Of a stretch of 64,000 bases of DNA, positions 8,800 to 17,334 are shown one piece after another. This stretch comes from DTU019 sp050949825. Its GTDB lineage: Bacteria; Bacillota; Syntrophomonadia; Syntrophomonadales; Syntrophomonadaceae. The DNA is taken from NCBI GenBank assembly GCA_050949825.1, contig JBMNGL010000003.1, forward strand, positions 372,001 to 436,000. Direction: 5' to 3'. Every line of letters starts with the position of its first letter. Positions within the stretch are counted from its first letter, which is position 1. The notes below the pieces were generated by a model. That model was given only the letters and a program-made list of their open reading frames with translations, did no database searches and was not told the origin of the DNA. The translations under genes and the position numbers were made by a program.

Positions 8800-10461
8800 T
8801 TATTCTTTGAGTATGGCTCCTGTACTGGCTGATTGAACCATCTGTGCATAACGCTTCATATATCCGGTTTTTATTCGGGCTTCAGGCTCCTTCCAAAGTG
8901 ACTTTCTCTCCTCGATGATAGGTTCATCTACCAGGAGTTGCAGTCGGCACTCCGGTATATCAATCTCAATAAGATCGCCCTCTTCAACCAGGCCGATCAG
9001 GCCGCCTGAAGCTGCTTCGGGAGATACATGCCCAATGGAAGCCCCCCGGGTAGCCCCGGAAAATCGTCCATCGGTAATTAATGCCACCTCCTTATCCAAG
9101 CCCATGCCGGCTATGGCCGAGGTTGGAGTCAGCATTTCGCGCATACCCGGTCCCCCTTTGGGACCTTCATAGCGAATCACAATGACATCACCAGGCTGTA
9201 TAGCCTGTTTGAGGATGGCTTCCACTGCTTGTTCTTCGGAATCAAACACCCGGGCTGGTCCCTTATGCTGCATCATCTCTGCTGCTACGGCGCTTTTTTT
9301 GACCACCGCTCCTTCAGGCGCCAGGTTGCCAAAAAGCATGGCCAGGCCGCCGCTAAAACTATAGGGTTGTTCCACCGGACGGATCACATCATAATCATTG
9401 ACGGCGGCTTCTTTGATATTATCGCGCACAACGTTCCCGGTTACTGTAAGGGCTGCACCATTAATCAGCCCGATTTTATCCAATTCATGAAAAAGAGCTT
9501 GAATGCCGCCGGCCCGGTACAGATCTTCCATATGGTGATGGCCGGCAGGACTAAGCCGGCACAGGTTGGGTGTTGAAGCACTTATTTCATTAAAAAGGTT
9601 GAGATCAATGGATACGCCTGCTTCGTGGGCAATTGCCATTAAATGCAAGACAGAATTGGTTGAACAGCCGATAGCCATATCCAGGCGCATGGCATTCAGG
9701 AAAGCGGCTTCGGTCATAATATCACGGGGCTTAATATCTCTTTCCACCAGGGTCATGATTTTCATGCCGGCAGTTTTAGCCAGGCGAATCCGTTCCGAAT
9801 AAACGGCGGGAATGGTTCCGTTGCCGGGCAGGCCCATACCTAAGGCTTCGGTCAGACAGTTCATAGAGTTGGCGGTAAACATACCGGCACAGGAACCACA
9901 GGTGGGGCAGGCACCTTCTTCCAATTCGCATAAGGCCTTAGCGGTTAGATTTCCTGCCACCGCAGCCCCTACCCCTTCAAATACCTGGGTCAGGGTAACC
10001 CATTTGTCCCCGGCTCTTCCCGCCAACATGGGACCGCCACTAACAAAAACAGCGGGTATATTCAGCCGGGCTGCGGCCATCAGCATACCCGGCACGACTT
10101 TATCGCAATTGGGTATGAAGACCAACCCATCAAAGGCATGCGCTGTTGCCATTATTTCCACTGCATCAGCAATCAGTTCCCGACTGCCCAGGGAATACTT
10201 CATACCGATATGATTCATGGCAATACCATCACAAACTGCAATGGTATGAAACTCCAATGGTGTACCCCCGGCCAGGAGAACACCGGCCTTCACGGCTGCA
10301 GCGATTTTATCCAGATTAATATGGCCCGGTACGATATCATTATGAGAATTCACGATCCCAATTATGGGGCGCGCAATCTCTTCATCGGTCAGGCCGATGG
10401 CTTTAAATAAGGAGCGATGCGGGGCCTTTTCCAAGCCCAATTTGATTGTGTCACTTCTCAA
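8800..10461 (-). CDS. ilvD: Dihydroxy-acid dehydratase
   Basis: Iron-sulfur dehydratase that forms the 2-oxo acid precursors of valine and isoleucine. Cluster cysteines are seen in PNCDKVVPGML and PTCGSCAGMFTANSMNC, and the C-terminal GRFSGATRGASIGH motif is intact. The length is about 553 aa. The frame can open with GTG at 10470, but the SD-like AAGGAAGGTGATT sits six bases before TTG at 10461, which gives the family N-terminus (M)RSDTIKLGLEKAPHRSL, so I choose 10461. It is the first gene behind the Ile-type T-box. Confidence 0.94.
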   Translation of the reverse strand: MRSDTIKLGLEKAPHRSLFKAIGLTDEEIARPIIGIVNSHNDIVPGHINLDKIAAAVKAGVLLAGGTPLEFHTIAVCDGIAMNHIGMKYSLGSRELIADAVEIMATAHAFDGLVFIPNCDKVVPGMLMAAARLNIPAVFVSGGPMLAGRAGDKWVTLTQVFEGVGAAVAGNLTAKALCELEEGACPTCGSCAGMFTANSMNCLTEALGMGLPGNGTIPAVYSERIRLAKTAGMKIMTLVERDIKPRDIMTEAAFLNAMRLDMAIGCSTNSVLHLMAIAHEAGVSIDLNLFNEISASTPNLCRLSPAGHHHMEDLYRAGGIQALFHELDKIGLINGAALTVTGNVVRDNIKEAAVNDYDVIRPVEQPYSFSGGLAMLFGNLAPEGAVVKKSAVAAEMMQHKGPARVFDSEEQAVEAILKQAIQPGDVIVIRYEGPKGGPGMREMLTPTSAIAGMGLDKEVALITDGRFSGATRGASIGHVSPEAASGGLIGLVEEGDLIEIDIPECRLQLLVDEPIIEERKSLWKEPEARIKTGYMKRYAQMVQSASTGAILKE

Positions 10462-10534
10462 ATCAATCACCTTCCTTAAGTATGAAAAGCTGCCTGATTA
10501 GTTACAGGATTCGTACTGCAGGTTAAAAAACAAT

Positions 10535-10826
10535 ACAAAAATCCTCTCGCCCCGGTCAGGGACGAGAGGAATCTCCCGCGGTACCACCCTGTTTGTCGTC
10601 TATGCGACCACTTGCGGCACGTACTTTAGCGCACGCTATCTTGATAACGGACTTTTGCGTCCGGCAACACCTACTCAGCAAAGCCTTTCAGATCGCAACT
10701 CCGGGGTGATCACCACCTGAAATATTAATACTGGCTTTCAGCCTTAAGGCCAGCTTCTCTGTAATCAAGTGATTGCAGGTGTCAAGTCCCTTCATCGCTT
10801 ATAAATCATTCACAATGTATATTTGT
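10535..10826 (-). promoter_or_regulatory. T-box leader, isoleucine specifier (ATC)
   Basis: tRNA-sensing riboswitch upstream of ilvD. The T-box core AGGGTGGTACCGCG is read on the minus strand at about 10577-10590. It is followed by a terminator hairpin (CCTCTCG...CGAGAGG, ~10543-10570) and a T-rich run. Upstream are the AGAGA motif and stem I. Aligned with the leuA leader of this window, the triplet just before the shared stretch ACCCCGGAGTTGC is ATC at 10710-10708, an Ile codon. Uncharged tRNA-Ile should favour antitermination and raise ilvD and downstream expression. Confidence 0.93.
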
Positions 10827-10832
10827 TCATAA

Positions 10833-10862
10833 AGTATATTGAATCAGACCTCCATTTGTCAA
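10833..10862 (-). promoter_or_regulatory. Sigma-A promoter of the ilv-leu cluster
   Basis: On the minus strand, TTGACA at 10862-10857 and TATACT at 10838-10833 are separated by 18 bp, close to consensus. The expected transcript start near 10826 lies just before the T-box. The -35 box sits 22 bp past the stop of the 658-aa gene. Confidence 0.8.
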
Positions 10863-10883
10863 TAGGACGCTACATTTTAACCG

Positions 10884-12860
10884 CTATTTCTGTTCAATCT
10901 TGCGGATATATTCTTTCAAGATGATGTTATTGAATTTGCCGTTCCTAAAACGATTCCCTTCTTTGTTGCGAATCTTTTTATACATGGCCCAGAGCAATCG
11001 ATTTCCTTCTTCTGTCTGGCAGGCCTCCGAGGGACTCATCCCTTGCAGCAGGGTGAGGCGGGAATGCACCCATTTATTCAGATACAATTCTTTGAGCATA
11101 GCGGGCAGCTGCGGATAGTTCCGTTTCAAGTCTGCCGTAAGTATATCGAAAATACCATCTTCTCGTATTTCCAAACCGTCAAACTCCAGGCATCCATACA
11201 TATCGTGCTCAAATTGCTGCCTGACCCTGGTCATGTCACTATCCCCAAAGGTTGAAACGGTTACCCAACTGGCGCCCAATGCATACTCGGCTACAAAAGC
11301 CAACCCATGTTGAGAGGGTTCCACTTGATAATACAGGTGGTAATCGCTGCCCCGGAAAGAGTAATCCTGCCCTAAAGCTTGCAGCCGTTCAAGTACCGCT
11401 GCCCGGTCTTTAATCAAATAATGAGCGCTTATCAAGCGCATCCCATCTTCGAAAATGGACTTATTATCCTCTTCCAGGAGCACATCGGCAAAGCTGATAT
11501 ACTGTCCCCCCAGGTAACGGTAGGCGGTAAGTACATTAACCTGATAATCTTCGCAGAGCAGCAGCGAACGCCTCTGGTCGTCTTCCAGAAACTCATGCAG
11601 TTCATAGAGATTATTGGCATCCCGGCAAATCGCCACAAATTCATCTCCATTAACTACCAGATCAGCGATCACTCCTGTCATAAAGGATACCCCATTATTA
11701 AAATCATCCTCCTGATAGGTCAGGCGCATATGCATTCCATAGGGTATTTCCTTGACTTCTCTTACTCCATCCAAATCATCCAGTCTGGCAAAAAGCCTGT
11801 CAATATCAAGGATTTCATATACCCGACAAAAGGCCGGATCGCAGAACGGGTTATATTGGGAACTGCAACAGCTCTTATGCTTTTCCTCGAAGGAATCTAT
11901 AAACCAGACATCCCTTTCCTTGACTAATCCACACTGGAACTCACGATAATAAAACTCGCCTTCTTCTATAACAATAGTGTAGGCCCCCACTGAAGCCTTG
12001 TCCACATTGCCCTGCACCTTGCGAACGCCGCCCTCCAAAAATATTGCCGTGGGGCTGACGATAGCGGCCGGGTCAAAATCAGCCATTAGCCTAAATTTAG
12101 CAGGGCTGAGCAGGGATTGTATATAGCATAGGTCCTGGTACTTGAAAGCGTGAAAAACGCTGTTAATCATCTGTCGAGGAGTTAATTTTCTGGATAGACG
12201 ACGCAGCAGGGCCTTTTCCCGATCATAAGAAAACTTCGGCCTATCCCGCAGATACTTCTGATAGATGAAGCGACCCAGGGCAGGACGGCTCATATGACGG
12301 AGATTGAGGTGATAGGCCTGAGAAACCAGGAAGCAGGCTTCATCAAAGCTGATTTCGGTCATGTCCAACAGGTTTTTCCGATCACGCTCATATTGAACCC
12401 GCAGCATATTTTCGACCAGGAAAAAACTGTGGATACCATCGGAATTGAAGGTAAGGTAAAAGCACTCCACATGTATACCCTTTTGAGCCGTATTCCAGGC
12501 TATATCCAGGGTGATGCGGCCGGTATGACGGCTGCAGGAAGCGTAAGCCTTGTAAAATTCACCTTGAAAGGGAAGCAGGACCGGCACTGGTATCCCGGCC
12601 AGGTTTAATTTATCCAAAGCGCGATTGCATAGCTGCTCGTATTCCTTGCCATATTCCATTTTAAGCACTTCAATGAACTCAGCAACTGCCTCTTCTTTGA
12701 AAGCGGATAAGCCATCTATTAAAAGGGGGCGGGTATCATGAGGTATATCCTCAAACAGTTCCAACATAAAAAGGCGTCCTTCATTGCTTCCCGCCAGATT
12801 ACGGAGATCACCGACAATGCCTTTTAGATAAGATTTGGGTAAGCCTTTGCGATTTTTCAT
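10884..12860 (-). CDS. Uncharacterised 658-aa cytoplasmic protein
   Basis: I do not recognise the family. There is no signal peptide or membrane segment. The first ~110 residues look like a helical, HEAT-like or dimerisation region (MLELFEDIPHDTRPLLIDGL). The middle has alternating beta-type stretches and a Cys cluster KSCCSSQYNPFCDPAFC near residues 330-346. Near the C-terminus a segment LLQGMSPSEACQTEEGNRLL resembles short 'LxGxxPxEAxxTxxGrxL' tails seen in several uncharacterised, often SEC-C-associated, bacterial proteins; this likeness is weak. The ATG has only a modest site (AGAGGAATCAAAG). It is monocistronic, divergent from the HD-GYP gene, and ends just before the ilvD promoter. Confidence 0.8.
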   Translation of the reverse strand: MKNRKGLPKSYLKGIVGDLRNLAGSNEGRLFMLELFEDIPHDTRPLLIDGLSAFKEEAVAEFIEVLKMEYGKEYEQLCNRALDKLNLAGIPVPVLLPFQGEFYKAYASCSRHTGRITLDIAWNTAQKGIHVECFYLTFNSDGIHSFFLVENMLRVQYERDRKNLLDMTEISFDEACFLVSQAYHLNLRHMSRPALGRFIYQKYLRDRPKFSYDREKALLRRLSRKLTPRQMINSVFHAFKYQDLCYIQSLLSPAKFRLMADFDPAAIVSPTAIFLEGGVRKVQGNVDKASVGAYTIVIEEGEFYYREFQCGLVKERDVWFIDSFEEKHKSCCSSQYNPFCDPAFCRVYEILDIDRLFARLDDLDGVREVKEIPYGMHMRLTYQEDDFNNGVSFMTGVIADLVVNGDEFVAICRDANNLYELHEFLEDDQRRSLLLCEDYQVNVLTAYRYLGGQYISFADVLLEEDNKSIFEDGMRLISAHYLIKDRAAVLERLQALGQDYSFRGSDYHLYYQVEPSQHGLAFVAEYALGASWVTVSTFGDSDMTRVRQQFEHDMYGCLEFDGLEIREDGIFDILTADLKRNYPQLPAMLKELYLNKWVHSRLTLLQGMSPSEACQTEEGNRLLWAMYKKIRNKEGNRFRNGKFNNIILKEYIRKIEQK

Positions 12861-12893
12861 CTTTGATTCCTCTATTATTGCTAGTTTAATTGT

Positions 12894-12922
12894 AATTTAT
12901 CATTTTGTGATAAGGATGGCAA
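12894..12922 (-). promoter_or_regulatory. Probable promoter of the 658-aa gene
   Basis: On the minus strand, TTGCCA at 12922-12917 and TAAATT at 12899-12894 are separated by 17 bp, about 35 bp upstream of the ATG. Both boxes deviate from consensus. Confidence 0.4.
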
Positions 12923-13084
12923 ACTAGCTTGCTTTTTATTTATTCAGGTCATTTTTCATATTTGGCCTCTTAATAGTTGTCATAATAGCGATTTATACAA
13001 AATTTTTGTGGATTCAGGCAGGAAGTACAGTAGAAATAAAGAAATAATGGGAATAATGACATTCTATGTTGATCGGGTGGTTAT

Positions 13085-14194
13085 GTGAGAAGGATTAAGA
13101 TCAAGCACCTTAAACCGAATATGGTTATAGCCCGTTCGGTCTATAACGGAAAGGCTCACATGCTGGCTCAAGCAGGCATGGTTCTCACGGCTGATGCCAT
13201 TAAGCGCCTGGATGAACTTGGTATTGCCTCGGTATATATTCGTGATCAATATATCCCGAAAACAGCTGAACCCCGCGATGTAATAACCGAAAAGGTTCGC
13301 GTGGAAACCATCAAAATGGTTAAATCGAGCTTTAAAAACCTGCAGGATCACCTCAAGTTAAACATCAGCCTGGTAAAGAGTACTGTAAACAATATTATTG
13401 ATGAGCTGCTGGCCAATGATGATATCCTGGTTCAACTTACTGACATCCGCACCTTTGATGATTATCTTTTCGCCCACTCTGTCAATGTCTGTGTTCTTTC
13501 TATAATGACAGGCATCACCATGCACTATGACAGGGCTAAACTGACTGAACTCGGTGTGGGAGCATTATTGCATGATATTGGGAAAACTCGAATCGATCCT
13601 GAAGTCCTCAACAAACCCGATGATCTCACCCGCGAGGAGTTTGCTGCAGTAAAGCGGCATACCGGATACGGTTTTGAAATACTGAGAAGCTATTCCGATC
13701 TTTCCCTGCTCTCGGCCCATATCGCTTTCCAGCATCATGAACGCTGGGATGGACAGGGTTATCCCCGCGGCCTGGTAGGCGAAGCCATCCATGAATATGC
13801 CCGCATTGTAGCTGTGGCCGATGTCTATGACGCGCTGCTGGCCGACCGGCCATATCGCCCCTCTTATACGGTTAATCAAGCCTTAACCATTTTAGAACGC
13901 ATGTCCGGCATTTACCTGGATCCTAACCTCGTAACCGCCCTGGTTTCTAATATCGCCATTTATCCGGTAGGGAGTCTGGTTGAAATCAGCACCGGTTATA
14001 TCGGCCTGGTCAAGGCAGTAAATAAGGCGGTTCCCACCCGACCGGTAATTAACATTATCGTTGACAATACCGGACGGCGGCTCAATCGCACTCATGAAGT
14101 TGATTTATCGCAATTTACCACTATAATGATAATTCGTGCCTTAAACGGCGAAGATATCGATAAGTTAAATTTAAGGCAATATATTTTGGCCTAA
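13085..14194 (+). CDS. HD-GYP domain phosphodiesterase
   Basis: Predicted cyclic-di-GMP phosphodiesterase. The N-terminal ~60 residues (IKHLKPNMVIARSVYN...GIASVYIRD) are the small beta-rich module common in stand-alone HD-GYP proteins. The HD-GYP domain follows, with HSVNVCVLSIMTG, LLHDIGKTRIDP (HD dyad) and HHERWDGQGYPRGL (GYP loop), so the metal and substrate residues look intact. A ~70-residue beta-rich tail ends the protein. The start is GTG at 13085 with GGGTGG upstream. No receiver or membrane domain is present, so the input signal is unknown. It is one of two HD-GYP proteins in the window. Confidence 0.93.
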   Translation: MRRIKIKHLKPNMVIARSVYNGKAHMLAQAGMVLTADAIKRLDELGIASVYIRDQYIPKTAEPRDVITEKVRVETIKMVKSSFKNLQDHLKLNISLVKSTVNNIIDELLANDDILVQLTDIRTFDDYLFAHSVNVCVLSIMTGITMHYDRAKLTELGVGALLHDIGKTRIDPEVLNKPDDLTREEFAAVKRHTGYGFEILRSYSDLSLLSAHIAFQHHERWDGQGYPRGLVGEAIHEYARIVAVADVYDALLADRPYRPSYTVNQALTILERMSGIYLDPNLVTALVSNIAIYPVGSLVEISTGYIGLVKAVNKAVPTRPVINIIVDNTGRRLNRTHEVDLSQFTTIMIIRALNGEDIDKLNLRQYILA

Positions 14195-14304
14195 CCCTCT
14201 GCTTGCAGCCCTGGTATTCCCCTCTTTTAGTGGCATTCTTCAAGTTTGATCGCATATCTGTCTTCATTTCCCGGCAAGCTAACAAAAAAACATGGAGGTT
14301 TGTG

Positions 14305-14406
14305 ATGTTAATCAAAATAATTTCCCTTATTTTGATTCTCCTTTTTGGCGGCACCCTTTTATTTTTACTGTTAAAAAAGGTCATACCCACCTTATTAAGT
14401 AAATAA
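14305..14406 (+). CDS. Small single-pass membrane protein, 33 aa
   Basis: Starts at ATG 14305 with GGAGG eight bases upstream. The product MLIKIISLILILLFGG... is a single hydrophobic helix ending in a basic LLKKVIPTLLSK tail. It lies 110 bp behind the HD-GYP gene in the same direction. A longer frame from 14203 has no ribosome site. It could be a small regulatory or structural membrane peptide; no family recognised. Confidence 0.55.
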   Translation: MLIKIISLILILLFGGTLLFLLLKKVIPTLLSK

Positions 14407-14473
14407 GGCCATCTATATCCTGATATAAACCGCCTACAGATGCTTAAACTACCTTAAAGGAGGGAAAAGCATT

Positions 14474-14635
14474 ATGACCAGATACCGAACCTCAGACGGT
14501 AAAGAAGATTTAAAACAAAAATTTCATTGGTTTGGGGCTATGGCCATTCCCCTGGCATTTGTCAACGGCTTGTATTTTGGCGGTTATGCGTTACGAAAAA
14601 TCCGGCAATACTGGGAAGGCGGCCCCATGGATTAA
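14474..14635 (+). CDS. Small membrane-associated protein, 53 aa
   Basis: ATG at 14474 with a strong AAAGGAGGG site. The product begins polar (MTRYRTSDGKEDLKQKFHW), then has one hydrophobic segment (FGAMAIPLAFVNGLYFGGYA) and a basic tail RKIRQYWEGG. Too short for most ORF callers, but the ribosome site and the adjacent 33-aa gene support it. No family recognised. A hairpin follows at 14648. Confidence 0.6.
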   Translation: MTRYRTSDGKEDLKQKFHWFGAMAIPLAFVNGLYFGGYALRKIRQYWEGGPMD

Positions 14636-14647
14636 TCCTTACTAACA

Positions 14648-14684
14648 GGTGGGTGACAACAACCCCAGCCCCGTGTCACCCACC
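14648..14684. repeat. Hairpin repeat, GTGACAACAACCCC type
   Basis: The 11-bp arms GGTGGGTGACA (14648-14658) and TGTCACCCACC (14674-14684) pair perfectly. The sequence between the arms is close to that at 17107-17139, so these are two copies of one short dispersed element. It lies between the convergent 53-aa and sirtuin genes and may also act as a transcript end. Confidence 0.65.
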
Positions 14685-14698
14685 CATGTAACAGTCCC

Positions 14699-15463
14699 CT
14701 ATCCACATCGGTCCAGGAGATGGTTAATCTCTTCCAGAGTATCTCCGGTGTGTGCCCCGTCAATCTTAACCAGGGCGGCATGATCCAGTTGTGTAGGCCC
14801 CTGATTGATTATAAGCAAATCCTGATAAATAGTGCTAAATGCTTTTACAAAGCCTGCCAAAGGGTATACCGTCAAAGAAGACCCTATTACCAGTAAAGTT
14901 CTGGCGCCGACTATCATCTCCTGGGCATCGGTAAAACACTTAATGGGCTCACCAAATAAGATTACATCCGGCTTCAGTATGGTGCGGCAATGATCACAGG
15001 TGGGGATAACTACCCCTTGTTCCTGTATTTGAGCCCGACTGTATACTTCACCACAATCCCGGTTGGTGCAGACATATTTTTCGGCGTTACCGTGCACCGC
15101 AACCACCCGACGGCTTCCCGCCTTCTCATGCAAGCCATCAATATTTTGCGTGATAATCCCTTTAATACGGCCTTTGCCTTCCATTTCGGCCAAAACATAA
15201 TGGGCTTTGCTGGGCGCGACGGGCGGGAATATAAAATACTGGTTGTAAAACTCATAGAAAAGCCGGGGACTACTATTAAAGGTGTTAATATTGATAATAG
15301 TCATCACCCGGTCTTCACCCATTTTGCGGTATATACCATTCTTGCCCCGAAAATCAGGTATTCCTGCTTCGGTACTAATTCCAGCCCCGGTCACAACTAC
15401 CGTATTGCGTGAGTTGGCCAGGGTGCGCACCATCTGATCGATCTGAGCCTGCTTTGTATTCAT
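14699..15463 (-). CDS. Sir2-family NAD-dependent protein deacylase
   Basis: NAD-dependent removal of acyl groups from protein lysines (CobB/NpdA type). It shows TGAGISTEAGIPDFRG, TQNIDGLHEKAG and the catalytic-His segment VHGNAEK, plus a zinc site made of CTNRDC and CDHC. The frame is open to 15667, but the extra N-terminal ~65 residues match nothing in the family. AAGGAG lies nine bases before ATG 15463, giving MNTKQAQIDQMVRTLANS and a normal ~254-aa sirtuin. ATG 15469 is too close to the site. It stands alone, convergent with the small membrane genes. Confidence 0.93.
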   Translation of the reverse strand: MNTKQAQIDQMVRTLANSRNTVVVTGAGISTEAGIPDFRGKNGIYRKMGEDRVMTIININTFNSSPRLFYEFYNQYFIFPPVAPSKAHYVLAEMEGKGRIKGIITQNIDGLHEKAGSRRVVAVHGNAEKYVCTNRDCGEVYSRAQIQEQGVVIPTCDHCRTILKPDVILFGEPIKCFTDAQEMIVGARTLLVIGSSLTVYPLAGFVKAFSTIYQDLLIINQGPTQLDHAALVKIDGAHTGDTLEEINHLLDRCG

Positions 15464-15729
15464 TGCCATAGACTCCTTATTATATTCTGAACAGTATTTC
15501 GATATCCAAGGAGAGGATTCCTTTAGCAGCGCAGTTAAACGGCAACCAGCCTGATTTCGAGTTGTTCCCCCGGAGTAATGCTGAAAACAGGTTTTAACAA
15601 CGGAATTGCCTGCCTTGCTGATCTGAGCCGCTGTATCTATGGGTGGTTCAGGTTTGGACGCTTTCACTGCTCGGGCTTTAGCATAGATAGGGGAGAAGAT
15701 TTCTTCACATTATTTGAGGAGGTGATCTG

Positions 15730-15954
15730 ATGGCGATTGTAGTGATACCGGTAGCCAGCGATTTAGTCTTGATCATGGATGATGGACTGGATGAAAACGG
15801 CAAGCCTTTAACCAAAAAGAGACAATATGGCGACCTGAAAACCTCGGCAACGGATGAAGATGTTTTTGCCATAGCAGAAGGCATATTGAGCCTGCAAGAT
15901 GGCACCTGCCTGGCTGTGCAGCGGGTTAATACCGTTGAGTTGACTGAAAGCTAG
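15730..15954 (+). CDS. DUF1659 family protein
   Basis: A 74-aa protein of the DUF1659 type (IPVASDLVLIMDDGLDENGKPLTKKRQYGDLKTSATDED...VQRVNTVELTES). This small family of unknown function is common in spore-forming Firmicutes and usually sits next to a DUF2922 gene, as here. ATG preceded by GAGGAGGTGATCTG. It probably forms a two-gene unit with the next gene, 36 bp downstream. Confidence 0.85.
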   Translation: MAIVVIPVASDLVLIMDDGLDENGKPLTKKRQYGDLKTSATDEDVFAIAEGILSLQDGTCLAVQRVNTVELTES

Positions 15955-15990
15955 TGAAATCTGGCTTTTTAAGAAAAGGGGGGATTACAA

Positions 15991-16215
15991 ATGGCTATTG
16001 AACGTACTGTTGAAATGGGTTTTAATACCGACTTAAACAAGAGCCACACCGTGCGTGTGGCCGGGGCCAAGGCTGAGGTAACAGCAGCAGAAATAACCGC
16101 AGTCATGAATACCCTGGTCACAAAAGATGTTTTTGTCGGACGCAATGGGGCTCTAAGCAGCAAGAAAAGCGCTCGCCTGGTGACCAGGCAAATTGATGAT
16201 TTCGATATAGCCTAA
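15991..16215 (+). CDS. DUF2922 family protein
   Basis: A 74-aa protein of the DUF2922 type: VEMGFNTDLNKSHTVRVAGAK, then a helix EVTAAEITAVMNTLVTKDVF and the ending KSARLVTRQIDDFDIA. Function unknown; it is the regular partner of DUF1659. AAAAGGGGGG lies upstream of the ATG. A GC-rich hairpin follows at 16221. Confidence 0.85.
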   Translation: MAIERTVEMGFNTDLNKSHTVRVAGAKAEVTAAEITAVMNTLVTKDVFVGRNGALSSKKSARLVTRQIDDFDIA

Positions 16216-16220
16216 ACCAG

Positions 16221-16251
16221 GGCGGGGACGAACCGCGAGTTCGCCCCCGCC
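16221..16251 (+). terminator. GC-rich hairpin after DUF2922
   Basis: The 13-bp stem has one mismatch (GGCGGGGACGAAC paired with GTTCGCCCCCGCC) and a 5-nt loop. It lies between convergent genes. No clear T-run follows, so termination is likely but not certain. Confidence 0.5.
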
Positions 16252-16265
16252 AAATTATTGGCATT

Positions 16266-16970
16266 CTACTGGCTGACCCGCCGCACCTCGATATGAAACG
16301 GATTATAATTCACCCCATCATCAAAAGCATCAATCCCTTCAGTCCGCTTTAACCATCCAACCAGGGCATAGGTAAATGGCGTGGCCAGGACTTCATAGGC
16401 TACTTTCCAACTATATTGAACCAGCACCATACCCATAAATATGGAAGCGGGATATAATCCAAAAAAGGCTACCCCCATGAATATCGAGGTATCGATGGCT
16501 TGCCCAACCAGTGTCGAGCTAATGGTACGGGTCCACAACCAGCGGCCCCGGGTAACAATTTTCATCCGTGATAGAATGATGGAATTAGAAAATTCCCCGG
16601 CAAAATAGGCCATTAAAGAAGCCAGCACCAACCGCGGGGTAAAACCGAGCACTGTGGAGTAGGCCTCATGCTGACCCCAAAATTCCGGCCAGGGCAGGCG
16701 AATAACGGTCATAAAGACCAGGGCCATAAGCAGATTGGCGGCAAAACCAATCCATATAGTGAGGCGAGCCTGCCTGAAACCATATACCTCGGTAAGCACA
16801 TCGCCAAAGATGTAAACAATGGGAAAGAGAAACAAATCCGCGGTTAAGGTCATCCCGCCCAACTCTACCAGACGACCGGCGACAATATTGGTAATCAACA
16901 GACAGGTGACAAAAAGACAGGTAATGACCAAAAACATTACTGATACGGGGGGATTTTTCGGCTGATTCAA
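16266..16970 (-). CDS. yhhQ: Queuosine precursor transporter (YhhQ/VUT family)
   Basis: Integral membrane importer of queuosine precursors such as preQ0/preQ1. At 234 aa with about six hydrophobic segments it fits the family. Typical parts are LVITNIVAGRLVELGG near the N-terminus, PIVYIFGDVLTEVYGFRQAR, and YFAGEFSNSIILSRMKIVTRGRWLWTRTISSTLVGQAIDTSIF. AAGGAGG lies 12 bases before the ATG. I see no preQ1 riboswitch in the ~300 bp upstream. A QueG-like gene lies 4.5 kb away; whether the two are linked is unknown. Confidence 0.9.
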   Translation of the reverse strand: MNQPKNPPVSVMFLVITCLFVTCLLITNIVAGRLVELGGMTLTADLFLFPIVYIFGDVLTEVYGFRQARLTIWIGFAANLLMALVFMTVIRLPWPEFWGQHEAYSTVLGFTPRLVLASLMAYFAGEFSNSIILSRMKIVTRGRWLWTRTISSTLVGQAIDTSIFMGVAFFGLYPASIFMGMVLVQYSWKVAYEVLATPFTYALVGWLKRTEGIDAFDDGVNYNPFHIEVRRVSQ

Positions 16971-17106
16971 GATGATTTCCTCCTTGTTTTTTTAGGCGGG
17001 TAGGCTGCGACCGCCGCATTAAATTTTATACACGACCATTGTAACACAGAACAACAAAGTTGCCATAGACATCAGGGGTACGTACGTTCTTTTGTTACAG
17101 GGGCAG

Positions 17107-17139
17107 GGGTGACGACAACCCCGTCCCCGTGTCACACCC
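17107..17139. repeat. Second copy of the GTGACAACAACCCC hairpin
   Basis: Imperfect hairpin with GGGTGACG on the left and GTGTCACACCC on the right around ACAACCCCGTCCCC. It shares its inner sequence with the element at 14648. It lies in the intergenic gap between yhhQ and the TOBE gene; apart from it and an AT-rich stretch, I see nothing clear in 16971-17334. Confidence 0.55.
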
Positions 17140-17334
17140 ATGACATATTCATACATTACACCCAATTGTTGTTTGACCTGACAAGCATTTTTGTTCACAA
17201 GGGATTCTAGCAGTAGTAGAATAGTAAATATAATCAGCCTGTTAAATTAATGCTGAAGGGAGGACAGAAATTATTTATTCATGCAATGATTTCATCTTAT
17301 TGCAAGCAAATTCCATAATTAGGAGGGAAGTTGA

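Noticed and set aside
15464..15667. Extended N-terminus of the sirtuin
   Set aside because: No family similarity, and a good ribosome site precedes the internal ATG 15463.
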